Shown piece by piece: positions 36,329-44,031 of a DNA stretch of 64,000 bases. The stretch lies in NCBI RefSeq assembly GCF_900188445.1, contig NZ_FZOR01000005.1, forward strand, positions 222,564 through 286,563. The letters are read 5' to 3'. The notes under the pieces were generated by a model. The model saw only the letters and a program-made list of their open reading frames with translations, searched no databases and had not been told where the DNA came from. This DNA comes from Actinomadura meyerae (GTDB lineage Bacteria; Actinomycetota; Actinomycetes; Streptosporangiales; Streptosporangiaceae). The translations under genes and the position numbers were made by a program. The first letter of the stretch is position 1. The number at the start of each line of letters is the position of its first letter.

Positions 36329-37105
36329 TCACTCCCGGTCGTCGTCGCGGTCGGAGCCGACCGTGACGCCGACCACGTCGTCCAGCTCGCTGAGGTGCGC
36401 GATGAGGTCCGGGATCGAGCCGGTGCCCTCCAGCACGATCGACACCACGGCGTTGCCGGGCCGCCACCGGTCGGCCGGGTCGCGGCGGTCGCGCCGCTCG
36501 TCCCGGCCCCGGTCGGAGTCGTCGGGCAGGTACTCCCGGTCGATGCTGACCTCCAGGATCACGAAACCGCGCTGCGTGCACTCCATCAGCACCCGCCGCA
36601 GGACGCCGCGCCCGTCCCGGTAGACGAGCCGCATCCGGGCGAGCCCCGCCGGGCGGAACCGCTCCAGCGGCAGCCGCCGCGTCAGCGCGCTCAGCCCGTA
36701 CACGACGAGGAAGTGGACGCCGGTCACCGCCACGGCGAGGATCGGCAGCCCGCCGCCCGCCGCCATGCCGACCGCCGCCGTCACCCACACGACCGCCGCC
36801 GTGGTCAGCCCGCGCACCGCGTCCCGCCGGACGAAGATCAGCCCGCCGCCGATGAACCCGATGCCGGACACGATCTGCGCCGCCACCCGGGACGGGTCGA
36901 GCGACACGTTGCCCGGCACGTCCTCGAACCCGTACTTGCTGACCAGCATGAACAGCGCCGACCCGACGCCGACGAGGGTGTGCGTGCGCAGGCCCGCGCT
37001 CTTGTTGCGCAGCCCGCGCTCCAGGCCGATGGCGGCCGACAGCACCATCGCCAGCAGCAGCTCCCCGATCTGGACGAACCCCTGGCCCGGCGATAGCTCG
37101 ATCAC
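36329..37105 (-). CDS. MgtC/SapB family membrane protein
   Basis: A 258-residue protein. The N-terminal MgtC domain has about five hydrophobic segments and the family motifs AIGLERGLRNKSAGLRTH, GIGFIGGGLIF and RGLTTAAVVWVTAAVGMAAG. A soluble C-terminal ACT-like domain follows (RVLMECTQRGFVILEVSI, IVLEGTGSIPDLIAHLSELDDV), interrupted by a charged insert (DRGRDERRDRRDPADR). MgtC proteins support growth at low magnesium and modulate ATP synthase or phosphate uptake in some bacteria. No magnesium riboswitch is seen. Confidence 0.93.
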   Translation of the reverse strand: MIELSPGQGFVQIGELLLAMVLSAAIGLERGLRNKSAGLRTHTLVGVGSALFMLVSKYGFEDVPGNVSLDPSRVAAQIVSGIGFIGGGLIFVRRDAVRGLTTAAVVWVTAAVGMAAGGGLPILAVAVTGVHFLVVYGLSALTRRLPLERFRPAGLARMRLVYRDGRGVLRRVLMECTQRGFVILEVSIDREYLPDDSDRGRDERRDRRDPADRWRPGNAVVSIVLEGTGSIPDLIAHLSELDDVVGVTVGSDRDDDRE

Positions 37106-37149
37106 CTTTTGTCCCTACCCTCTCGCCGTTTCCCACATGCCGCGCACGC

Positions 37150-37187
37150 GCGCGGGCCGCCCCGGTCACTTCCGGGGCGGCCCGCGC
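37150..37187 (-). terminator. 16-bp perfect hairpin terminator
   Basis: GCGCGGGCCGCCCCGG (37150-37165) is exactly inverted at 37172-37187 around TCACTT, 8 bases downstream of the stop of the 63-residue gene. It is the strongest stem in the window and ends the DUF3140 transcript. Confidence 0.8.
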
Positions 37188-37194
37188 CGCGCGC

Positions 37195-37386
37195 TCAGTC
37201 GGGGTGCGGCGGACGCTGGCCGGGCGGGGTCCCGCCGCCCTTGCCGCCGCCCTTACTCCCCTTGTCGGTGCCGTGCGCGTGCCCCTTGCGCCGCGTCATC
37301 TTCGGGTCGGTGGCCTCCGGCGCCGGCTCGTCGGTCACGGCGGTCCGCTGCGAGCGCCGCATCTCGGGTTGCTGCGGATTCGGCAT
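37195..37386 (-). CDS. Small basic glycine-rich hypothetical protein
   Basis: A 63-residue protein (MPNPQQPEMRRSQRTAV..., KGSKGGGKGGGTPPGQ) that is predicted disordered and cationic. It starts 11 bases after the DUF3140 stop behind GGAGGCGTGG and ends at a strong terminator, so it is the second gene of that operon. The family is unknown; the tail resembles nucleic-acid-binding low-complexity regions. Confidence 0.65.
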   Translation of the reverse strand: MPNPQQPEMRRSQRTAVTDEPAPEATDPKMTRRKGHAHGTDKGSKGGGKGGGTPPGQRPPHPD

Positions 37387-37397
37387 GTCCACGCCTC

Positions 37398-37757
37398 CTA
37401 TGCGGTGGACGGCTCGGGCCGGAGCGGGTCGTGCCCCACGCTCATCAGCTCGTGCCGCCACCCGTCGTTCCGTTCCGCGTTGGGCGGACGGTTGTCGAGG
37501 TGGTCCTCGACGAAGTCCACGACCTCCTGCATCAGCTCCGCGTCGCTCTCGGTGAGGTCGACCTTCCGCTTGCGCAGGACGTCGACGACGCGGGCGCCGA
37601 GCTCGTTCACCCCCGGGCCGGAACCGGGCTCGGGGAACGCCACCTCGCCCGACGCGTCCGTGAGCAGCCACGTCCGCAGCTCGTCGGAGGTCATGTTGAC
37701 GACCCGGTGGAAGTCCTCCCAGGCCAGCTCGACCTCAGCCGGTATGCGATCGTTCAT
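37398..37757 (-). CDS. DUF3140 family protein
   Basis: A 119-residue protein with the DUF3140 layout: AWEDFHRVVNMTSDELRTWLLT at the start, then RVVDVLRKRKVDLTESD and MQEVVDFVEDHLDNRP, and a terminal RHELMSVGHDPL. The family is found in actinobacteria and proteobacteria and has no proven function; the FHRVVNM helix is suggestive of DNA binding. It is first in a two-gene operon. Confidence 0.88.
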   Translation of the reverse strand: MNDRIPAEVELAWEDFHRVVNMTSDELRTWLLTDASGEVAFPEPGSGPGVNELGARVVDVLRKRKVDLTESDAELMQEVVDFVEDHLDNRPPNAERNDGWRHELMSVGHDPLRPEPSTA

Positions 37758-37833
37758 CGGTCACTCCCTCTCGGCCGTACAAGGGCGGCCCTACCCGGAG
37801 ACCGGCGTCGCATTCGCCCTCTTTGCCTGGGTT

Positions 37834-38673
37834 TCAGCGAGGAGTGACGTAGTCCTCCAGGCGGGCGACGGCGAAGCCCTGCTTGCCGATGCGCTTCAGC
37901 ATGGCGGCGAACATCTCCGTCATCGTCGCGCCCTTGAGCTGCTCCGGGCCCCGGAAGTGGGCCAGCAGGATGTCACCGGGGTGCAGCTTCTTGTTGGCGT
38001 CGTCGTACTGCATGTCGTGGATCTGCATGGACGCCCGCCACATGACGATCCCGTCGATGCCGCACTCGCGGGCCGCCTGCTGCGTGGCCCAGTTCCATCG
38101 TCCGTAGGGCGGCCTGAGGAGAGTGGGCTCCGTCCCGTACTGCTTGGACAGGACCTTCTGGTTGCCGCAGATCTCGCGCTTCTGGCCGTCCAGCCCCAGG
38201 ACCGGCAGGACGGGATGGGTCAGCGTGTGGTTCTGGACGCGGTTCCCCAGTGCCTGCAACGGCTTGAAGTAGCCGTAGTCGTCCTGGATGACGTTGTCGG
38301 TGAGGAACATGGTGACGGGCACTTGGAGGTCCGTCAGCATCTGGACGAACCGGGGGTCCTTCTCCTGCCCGTCGTCGATCGTGATGAAGACGACCCGCTG
38401 CTCGGTCGGGACCTTGTCGAAGACCTCCACGGGGCCCTTGCCGCCGAGCTCGAGCGGCTTCTCCTCCGGTGGCGGCGGCGCGGGCGGCAGCGGCTTGAGG
38501 CCCCACTTCGCCCATTCGGCCGCCTCATCCCGCACGACCGGCGTCGCGGTCGGGACCGGCTCCCGCTCCACCGGCGCAGGAGCCGCGCCGTCCCCCTCGG
38601 ACGCCTCGCAGCCCCTGGCGCCCAGCAGCGCCACCAGCACCGCGGCCCCCACGACCGCCCGCAAAGCCCGCAC
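37834..38673 (-). CDS. Secreted polysaccharide deacetylase family protein
   Basis: A 279-residue exported protein. GTG 38673 behind GGGGGAGG gives a hydrophobic leader (VGAAVLVALLGARGC), possibly a weak lipobox with C22. After a proline-rich linker, the NodB fold shows ITIDDGQ (D100/D101), NHTLTH (metal H149/H153) and RPPYGRW. These enzymes remove acetyl groups from chitin or peptidoglycan-type polymers. The canonical TFDDG is ITIDDG here. Confidence 0.9.
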   Translation of the reverse strand: MRALRAVVGAAVLVALLGARGCEASEGDGAAPAPVEREPVPTATPVVRDEAAEWAKWGLKPLPPAPPPPEEKPLELGGKGPVEVFDKVPTEQRVVFITIDDGQEKDPRFVQMLTDLQVPVTMFLTDNVIQDDYGYFKPLQALGNRVQNHTLTHPVLPVLGLDGQKREICGNQKVLSKQYGTEPTLLRPPYGRWNWATQQAARECGIDGIVMWRASMQIHDMQYDDANKKLHPGDILLAHFRGPEQLKGATMTEMFAAMLKRIGKQGFAVARLEDYVTPR

Positions 38674-38781
38674 CCCGGAGCCTCCCCCACGCGACTGCTC
38701 AGAACCTATCGGCCCACGTGGGGACGGCGTGCGGTGCTGTGCCAGACTCCTACCGGGCAGGACCGCTAGCTGAGGAGCGAC

Positions 38782-39615
38782 ATGGAGCTGATCCACTCGG
38801 GGAAGGTCAGGGACGTCTACGCGGACGGCGACGAGCTGATCCTGGTGGCGTCCGACCGGGTGAGCGTCTACGACGTCGTCCTGCCCACCCGGATCCCCGA
38901 CAAGGGCAAGATCCTCACGCAGCTGTCGCTGTGGTGGTTCGAGCAGCTCGCCGACGTCATCCCGAACCACGTGGTGTCGGCGACCGACGTCCCGGCCGAG
39001 TGGGCGGGCCGCGCCATCCGCTGCCGCCGCCTGTCCATGCTGCCCGTCGAGTGGATCGCCCGCGGGTACCTCACCGGCCTCGGCCTCAAGGAGTACCAGA
39101 AGGACGGCACCGTCTCCGGGATCGCGCTGCCGGACGGCCTGGTCGACGGCTCCCGCCTCCCCGAGCCGATCTTCACCCCGACCACCAAGGCCACCGAGGG
39201 CCACGACGAGTTCATCACCTACGCCGACGTCGTGCGGGAGATCGGCGAGGACACCGCCGCCCGCCTCAAGGACGTCACGCTGGAGATCTACCGGCGCGGC
39301 GCCGCGCTGGCCGCCGAGCGCGGCATCATCATCGCCGACACCAAGCTGGAGTTCGGGCGCGCCGCCGACGGCACCCTCGTCCTCGGCGACGAGGTCCTCA
39401 CGCCCGACTCGTCCCGGTTCTGGCCGGCCGACCAGTGGGAGCCGGGCCGCCCGCAGCACTCGCTCGACAAGCAGTTCGTCCGCGACTGGAGCAGCACCCT
39501 CGACTGGGACCGCACCCCGCCCGGCCCCGCCATCCCGCAGGAGGTCGTGGACGCCACCCGCGCCCGCTACATCGAGGTCTACGAGCGCCTGACCGGCACC
39601 CCCTGGACGTCCTGA
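38782..39615 (+). CDS. purC: Phosphoribosylaminoimidazole-succinocarboxamide synthase
   Basis: A 277-residue SAICAR synthetase. Signature segments include SGKVRDVYADGDELILVASDRVSVYD, the LPVEWIARGYLTG substrate loop, and IADTKLEFGR near the catalytic region. It joins aspartate to CAIR in purine synthesis with ATP. The GAGGAG-type ribosome site precedes ATG 38782. The gene is isolated from other pur genes, as is common in actinomycetes. Confidence 0.96.
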   Translation: MELIHSGKVRDVYADGDELILVASDRVSVYDVVLPTRIPDKGKILTQLSLWWFEQLADVIPNHVVSATDVPAEWAGRAIRCRRLSMLPVEWIARGYLTGLGLKEYQKDGTVSGIALPDGLVDGSRLPEPIFTPTTKATEGHDEFITYADVVREIGEDTAARLKDVTLEIYRRGAALAAERGIIIADTKLEFGRAADGTLVLGDEVLTPDSSRFWPADQWEPGRPQHSLDKQFVRDWSSTLDWDRTPPGPAIPQEVVDATRARYIEVYERLTGTPWTS

Positions 39616-39633
39616 ACCGGGGCCGCGGGGTCG

Positions 39634-40026
39634 TCAGAAGGCGCCCCGCGCCTCGCGGGACGGGACGATCTCGTGCCCGAGCGGCAGCAGCGAGATCGGG
39701 ATCAGCTTGAAGTTGGCGATCCCGAACGGGATGCCGATGATCGTGATGCACAGCACCAGGCCGGTGGCGAGGTGGCCGAGCGCCAGCCACCACCCGGCGA
39801 CGATCACCCAGATGACGTTGCCGATCATCGAGCCGGCGCCCGCGCCGCGCTTGGGGACCGTCGTCCGGCCGAACGGCCACAGCGCGAACGCCGCGATGCG
39901 GAACGAGGCGATCCCGAACGGGATCGTGATGATCAGGATGCAGCAGATGATCCCGGCGATGGCGTAGCTCACCGCCAGCCAGAAGCCCGCCAGCACCAAC
40001 CAGATCACGTTCAGCAGCGTGCGCAC
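39634..40026 (-). CDS. YccF domain membrane protein
   Basis: A 130-residue membrane protein with two tandem YccF repeats, each NVIW(L/V)VxAG(F/W)W followed by an IIxIPFGIA(S/N)F motif. GTG 40026 behind GGGAGGGC is chosen because homologues begin at RTLLNVIWLVLAG. The function is unknown; the duplicated four-helix layout points to a small inner-membrane protein. Confidence 0.9.
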   Translation of the reverse strand: MRTLLNVIWLVLAGFWLAVSYAIAGIICCILIITIPFGIASFRIAAFALWPFGRTTVPKRGAGAGSMIGNVIWVIVAGWWLALGHLATGLVLCITIIGIPFGIANFKLIPISLLPLGHEIVPSREARGAF

Positions 40027-40086
40027 GGCGCCCTCCCGACGGCAGTGGGACGCCACGAGCATAGGGGGCGCCGCGCGCGCACGTGA

Positions 40087-40401
40087 TCAGATGTGGCCGT
40101 CGAGCGCGGCCAGCAGCTGCCGCTTCGGCTTCGCGCCGACGATCTGCCGGACGACCTCGCCGTCCCGGTACAGGTTCAGCGTGGGGAAGCCCATGACGCC
40201 GTACCGGGACACGATGTCCGGGTTCTCGTCACCGTTGAGCTTCGCCACGGTCAGCCGCTCGCCGTGCTCGGCCTCGATCTCCGCCAGGATCGGCGCGATC
40301 ATCCGGCACGGCGGGCACCAGTCCGCCCAGAATTCGACCAGTACCGGCTTGCCGGCGCCGCGCACGTGCTCGTCGAAGTTCTCGCTGGTCAGTGTGATCA
40401 T
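40087..40401 (-). CDS. trxA: Thioredoxin
   Basis: A 104-residue thioredoxin with WADWCPPCRMIAPILAEI. The active site is WCPPC (C29, C32), which differs from the usual WCGPC and alters redox potential. The cis-proline loop VMGFPTLNLYRDG is present. The 5' end lies inside the frame of the upstream MerR-type regulator gene, which suggests a coupled redox-response unit. Confidence 0.94.
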   Translation of the reverse strand: MITLTSENFDEHVRGAGKPVLVEFWADWCPPCRMIAPILAEIEAEHGERLTVAKLNGDENPDIVSRYGVMGFPTLNLYRDGEVVRQIVGAKPKRQLLAALDGHI

Positions 40402-40777
40402 TCGTCGCCTCCGGTGCGAGCGCGCACCCCGGGCAGGCGCGCGTCAGCTGGTCGGCCACGTCCGCGCGGAGGCGGATCAGGGCGCGGATCTCGGCGTCGA
40501 TCTCCGCGAGCCTGCGCCGGGACACCGCGACGGACTCCGGGCAGGAGGCGCCGTCGGCGTGCCCGGCCCGCAGGCAGTCGACGAACGGCCGGGTGTCGTC
40601 CAGCGTGAACCCGGCCGCGAGCAGCGACCGGATCTCGGTGACGAGCCGGACGTCGGACTCCTCGTAGAGCCGGTACCCGTTGGGCGCCCGCCGCGCGGGC
40701 AGCAGCCCCTGCTGCTCGTAGTAGCGCAGCGTGCGGGTGCTGACGCCGGCGCGCCTGGCGAGTTCACCGATCCGCAT
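40229..40777 (-). CDS. MerR-family regulator overlapping thioredoxin
   Basis: A 182-residue protein. RIGELARRAGVSTRTLRYYEQQGLLPARR is a standard MerR HTH, followed by a coiled-coil helix. Cysteines at FVDC, ASCPES and RACPGCA could sense redox state or metal. The frame continues 173 bases into the thioredoxin gene in another frame, adding an arginine-rich ~57-residue tail. MerR proteins of this class usually end near the ACPGC motif. A one-base shift would place a TGA overlapping the thioredoxin start, so the tail may be an artefact. Confidence 0.82.
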   Translation of the reverse strand: MRIGELARRAGVSTRTLRYYEQQGLLPARRAPNGYRLYEESDVRLVTEIRSLLAAGFTLDDTRPFVDCLRAGHADGASCPESVAVSRRRLAEIDAEIRALIRLRADVADQLTRACPGCALAPEATNDHTDQRELRRARARRRQAGTGRILGGLVPAVPDDRADPGGDRGRARRAADRGEAQR

Positions 40778-40876
40778 CCGCCCTCCTCCGTGGCCGTCCG
40801 CGACGCTATCCCCTGACACCGGCGTCAAGGTCAAGCCCGGTTCCGGGGACGGGCCCGGCGGCCCGGTGCCGCCCGG

Positions 40877-42646
40877 TCAGGGTGCTTCGGTGCTGAGGGT
40901 ACGGGCGATGGGCCTGCGGGCCGCGACACGGGCCGGGACGGCGGTGAGCGCCGCCGTGACGGGGAGCGCCGCGAGCGCGACGGCGAACAGCTCCCAGGTG
41001 GGAGGCACGGGCGTCTCGCCGGTGCTGAAGAGCCAGCACACGAACACGCCGAAGGGGATGCCCGCGAGGGCGCCCGGCAGGGCCGGGAGGAGCTGCGCCG
41101 CGGCGAGCCCTGCCGTGACCTGCCCCGGCGTGGCGCCGAGCGTCCGCGCGACGGCCATGGTCGGACGGGCTTCGAGCGCGGTCGTCCAGGTGACGGTGAC
41201 GGTGTCGACGGCGGCGAGCGCGATCAGCCCGATGGTGACGGCCAGGAGCATGTGGCGTCCCTGCTCGACCCGCACGTTGGCCAGGTCGGTCGAGCCGAGC
41301 CCGTAGCTGAAGTCGGGCTGCGCGTAGAGGAACAGCAGGGCGATCATCCCCATCACGGTGACCGCGATGGTGGACGCGTGCAGGACCGCGCGCCCCGGCC
41401 GGCGGGCGACCAGCCGCAGCCCGAGCAGCAGCGGAGTGGGCAGCCGTGCCGACACGCGGGTCAGCCGGGACCGCCGCACCGGCCGCCGGGCGGTGTCGGA
41501 CAGCGCGGCGACGGTCGGGGTGCGCAGCGCCCGCAGGGTCGGGCCGAGGGTGGTGAGGGCGGCCATGGCGAGCGCGACGACCGTCGTGAAGAAGGCGGTG
41601 TCGGCGGACGGGCCGGCGGACGCGCTGAGCAGGCTCGCGGTGGGGTTCGCCGCCGCCGGCACGGCCAGCCGCGCGATCCCCAGCCCGAGCGCGTCGGCGG
41701 CCAGCGCGACGGCCAGGTACTCGGCGAACAGGACGGCGGCGATGAGGCCGGGCGCCGCGCCGACGGCCTTGAGCAGCCCGACGCGGCGGGTCTGCTCGGC
41801 GGCGCGTCCCGCGGCGAGCGTCGCCACGCCGGCGACGGCCAGGAAGCTGAGCAGCCAGCTTCCGATGACCAGGATGGGCTGGCTGTCCCGCAGGACCCGC
41901 GCGTCGTGCGCGGCCATGAACTGCCAGGTGAAGGGACGCACGGCGGGGTCGTGGTGGGCGGCCATGAACTCTTCGGTGGCGGCGGGGTCGCGCAGCTTCA
42001 GGTAGATGAGCGAGGTCACCTCCAGGCGCTCGGCCGCCGCCAGCGCGCGGGCCTCTCCGGCGCCCATCCACACCAGGCCGCTGTAGTCGACCGGGCCGTC
42101 GCCCGGCCCGATCAGCTGCGCCCCCGGGTAGACGGTGCTCGCCGCGGTCACGGCCGTCCCGACGACGGGCAGCGAGCGGCCGGCGACGGTGACGCGGTCC
42201 CCGGCGCGGACGCCCAGCGCGGCGGCGAAGCCCCGCTCGACCACGACGCCGCCGGGCCGCACCCAGGTACCGGAGGTCACCAGCGGGCGGTCGACCGGGC
42301 CGGGCGACGCGGGGGCGCCCAGCACCACGGCGCGCGACCTGAGGCCGTGCGCCGCCAGCGTCGTGTAGTACTGGCGGTGCGGGCCGCTGTGGGCGACGAC
42401 CTGCGGATCGTCCAGCAGCCCGGTCAAGGGGGACGGGTCGGCTCCGGGGGTGAGCGCCACCATGTCCGGCCCGGCCGTGGCCTCGCGCGTCTGCCGGTAG
42501 AGCGAGTCGGTCGCGCCGTGCAGCGACAGGCCCAGCGCCAGCGTGGCGGTGGCCGCGGTGATCGCGACGAGGAGCATCGCGGCCGGACCGGGATGCCTGC
42601 GCAGGTCGGCCAGGACGAGGCGGAGCACCAGCAGGACGCTGCCCAT
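40877..42646 (-). CDS. FtsX-type ABC transporter permease
   Basis: A 589-residue permease of the MacB/LolC type. An N-terminal membrane helix ([20 protein letters not shown]) leads to a large extracellular domain. Then come two FtsX-like membrane units (around residues 265-410 and 440-570) separated by [15 protein letters not shown]. Such transporters extrude lipids, lipoproteins or peptides, or act in antimicrobial resistance. It lies 5 bases after the ATPase gene in a PadR-ATPase-permease operon. Confidence 0.92.
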   Translation of the reverse strand: MGSVLLVLRLVLADLRRHPGPAAMLLVAITAATATLALGLSLHGATDSLYRQTREATAGPDMVALTPGADPSPLTGLLDDPQVVAHSGPHRQYYTTLAAHGLRSRAVVLGAPASPGPVDRPLVTSGTWVRPGGVVVERGFAAALGVRAGDRVTVAGRSLPVVGTAVTAASTVYPGAQLIGPGDGPVDYSGLVWMGAGEARALAAAERLEVTSLIYLKLRDPAATEEFMAAHHDPAVRPFTWQFMAAHDARVLRDSQPILVIGSWLLSFLAVAGVATLAAGRAAEQTRRVGLLKAVGAAPGLIAAVLFAEYLAVALAADALGLGIARLAVPAAANPTASLLSASAGPSADTAFFTTVVALAMAALTTLGPTLRALRTPTVAALSDTARRPVRRSRLTRVSARLPTPLLLGLRLVARRPGRAVLHASTIAVTVMGMIALLFLYAQPDFSYGLGSTDLANVRVEQGRHMLLAVTIGLIALAAVDTVTVTWTTALEARPTMAVARTLGATPGQVTAGLAAAQLLPALPGALAGIPFGVFVCWLFSTGETPVPPTWELFAVALAALPVTAALTAVPARVAARRPIARTLSTEAP

Positions 42647-42651
42647 GGCGG

Positions 42652-43398
42652 TCAGCCGTCCAGCCCGGCGAGGCCGTCCAGCCCGGCGAGACCGCCGGGC
42701 CCCCGGGCGCCCGCGAGGCGGGTGTCGTCCACGAACATGCCGTCGCGCATCGAGACCAGCCGGTCGGCGGTGGCCGCGACGCGCTCGTCATGCGTGACCA
42801 TCACGACGGTCTGCCCGGCGGCGCGCAGGCCGTCGAACAGCCGCAGCACGTCGCGGGTGGCGGCGCTGTCGAGGTTCCCGGTCGGCTCGTCGGCCAGCAG
42901 GACGAGCGGCTCGTTCGCCAGGGCGCGGGCGATCGCGACCCGCTGCCGCTGCCCGCCGGACAGCTCCCCCGGCAGGTGCCGGGCGCGGCCGGCGAGCCCG
43001 ACCCGCTCCAGCAGCAGGGCCGCGCGGCGGCGCGCCGCGCGCGGCGAACTTCCCGCGAGCAGCGCGGGCAGCTCCACGTTCTCCGCCGCCGACAGCTCCT
43101 CCACCAGGTGGAACGCCTGGAAGACGAAGCCGACGGCCCGGCGCCGCATCCGGGCCAGGCCCCGCTCGCTCAGGGTGTCGATGCGCCGGCCGTCCAGCCG
43201 GACCTCCCCGCCGGTGGGCCGCTCCAGGCCGCCGAGCAGGTGCAGCAGCGTCGACTTCCCGCAGCCGCTCGGGCCCGTCACCGCGAGGACCTGCCCCGCC
43301 GGGACGTCCAGGTCGACTCCGTCGACCGCCCGGACCAGGCCGTGCCCCTGGCCGTGCTCCTTGCGCAGGTCCCGGACCTGCAGCGCGAACTCGCTCAT
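42652..43398 (-). CDS. ABC transporter ATP-binding protein (MacB/LolD type)
   Basis: A 248-residue ATPase with Walker [10 protein letters not shown] (42-50), signature LSGGQRQR, Walker [13 protein letters not shown] and a THDERVA switch. Its C terminus ends in short repeats ([13 protein letters not shown]) beyond the normal family end. ATG 43398 overlaps the PadR stop by 4 bases. It works with the downstream FtsX-type permease. Confidence 0.95.
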   Translation of the reverse strand: MSEFALQVRDLRKEHGQGHGLVRAVDGVDLDVPAGQVLAVTGPSGCGKSTLLHLLGGLERPTGGEVRLDGRRIDTLSERGLARMRRRAVGFVFQAFHLVEELSAAENVELPALLAGSSPRAARRRAALLLERVGLAGRARHLPGELSGGQRQRVAIARALANEPLVLLADEPTGNLDSAATRDVLRLFDGLRAAGQTVVMVTHDERVAATADRLVSMRDGMFVDDTRLAGARGPGGLAGLDGLAGLDG

Positions 43399-43928
43399 GC
43401 GTCCTCGGATCCGTTCCCGGCCCGCGACCACTGCCGCTCGCAGGCCACCAGCCAGCGCAGGTCCGCCTGGAGCCGCAGCGCGACACCCTCCAGCAGCAGC
43501 CCGGCGGTCGAGCCCTCCGGCTCGGCCAGCGCCGCCCGCTGCACCTCGGCGAGCCGCCGCAGCAGTTCGCGGCGCTGCGCGTCCACCAGCTCCACGGGGT
43601 CGGCGAGGCGCGCGGCCGCCGCGGCGGCGAGCTTGAGGTGGAACTCCGCCAGGTTCGGCTTCGGCCAGTTCACCTCGGACAGCCACGCCGCCACCCGCTG
43701 TTGCCCGGCCGGGGTCAGGGCGTAGACCTTGCGGTCCGGGCGGTCCGGCAACCCTTCGGTGACCTCGCTGACGACCAGCTCGGCCTTCTCCAGCCGGGCC
43801 AGCGTCACGTAGACCTGGCCCGCGTTCATCGACTCGCCCAGCGGCCCGAGGGCACGCCGCAGGCGCGCGCGCAGGCCGTATCCGTGCGACGGCTCCTTCG
43901 CCAGCAACGCCAGCACCGCGTCCTGCAT
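43395..43928 (-). CDS. PadR-family transcriptional regulator
   Basis: A 177-residue regulator. [24 protein letters not shown] and [14 protein letters not shown] form the PadR winged helix, and the C-terminal helical half ([29 protein letters not shown]) provides dimerisation. It starts the ABC exporter operon, with a perfect inverted repeat over its own promoter, so negative autoregulation is likely. PadR repressors of exporters often bind the transported drug or lipid. Confidence 0.94.
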   Translation of the reverse strand: MQDAVLALLAKEPSHGYGLRARLRRALGPLGESMNAGQVYVTLARLEKAELVVSEVTEGLPDRPDRKVYALTPAGQQRVAAWLSEVNWPKPNLAEFHLKLAAAAAARLADPVELVDAQRRELLRRLAEVQRAALAEPEGSTAGLLLEGVALRLQADLRWLVACERQWSRAGNGSEDA

Positions 43929-43938
43929 CCGCCACCCC

Positions 43939-43967
43939 CTAACCGCTAGGCAATAGATAGCGGTTAG
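43939..43967. promoter_or_regulatory. PadR operator, 10-bp perfect inverted repeat
   Basis: CTAACCGCTA (43939-43948) and TAGCGGTTAG (43958-43967) are exact inverses with a 9-base centre. The repeat covers the -10 region of the PadR promoter and lies 11 bases before the start codon, the usual position for an autoregulatory PadR site. Confidence 0.75.
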
Positions 43968-43983
43968 CCATAACGCTCGTCAA
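43954..43983 (-). promoter_or_regulatory. Promoter of the PadR-ABC exporter operon
   Basis: On the minus strand TTGACG (43978-43983) and TATCTA (43954-43959) are separated by exactly 18 bases. The right arm of the inverted repeat at 43939-43967 overlaps the -10 and part of the spacer. Confidence 0.7.
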
Positions 43984-44031
43984 ACGGCGACGAGGTGACG
44001 GCGGGTGCGCGAGTCGGGAGCGGGCGTCCGC

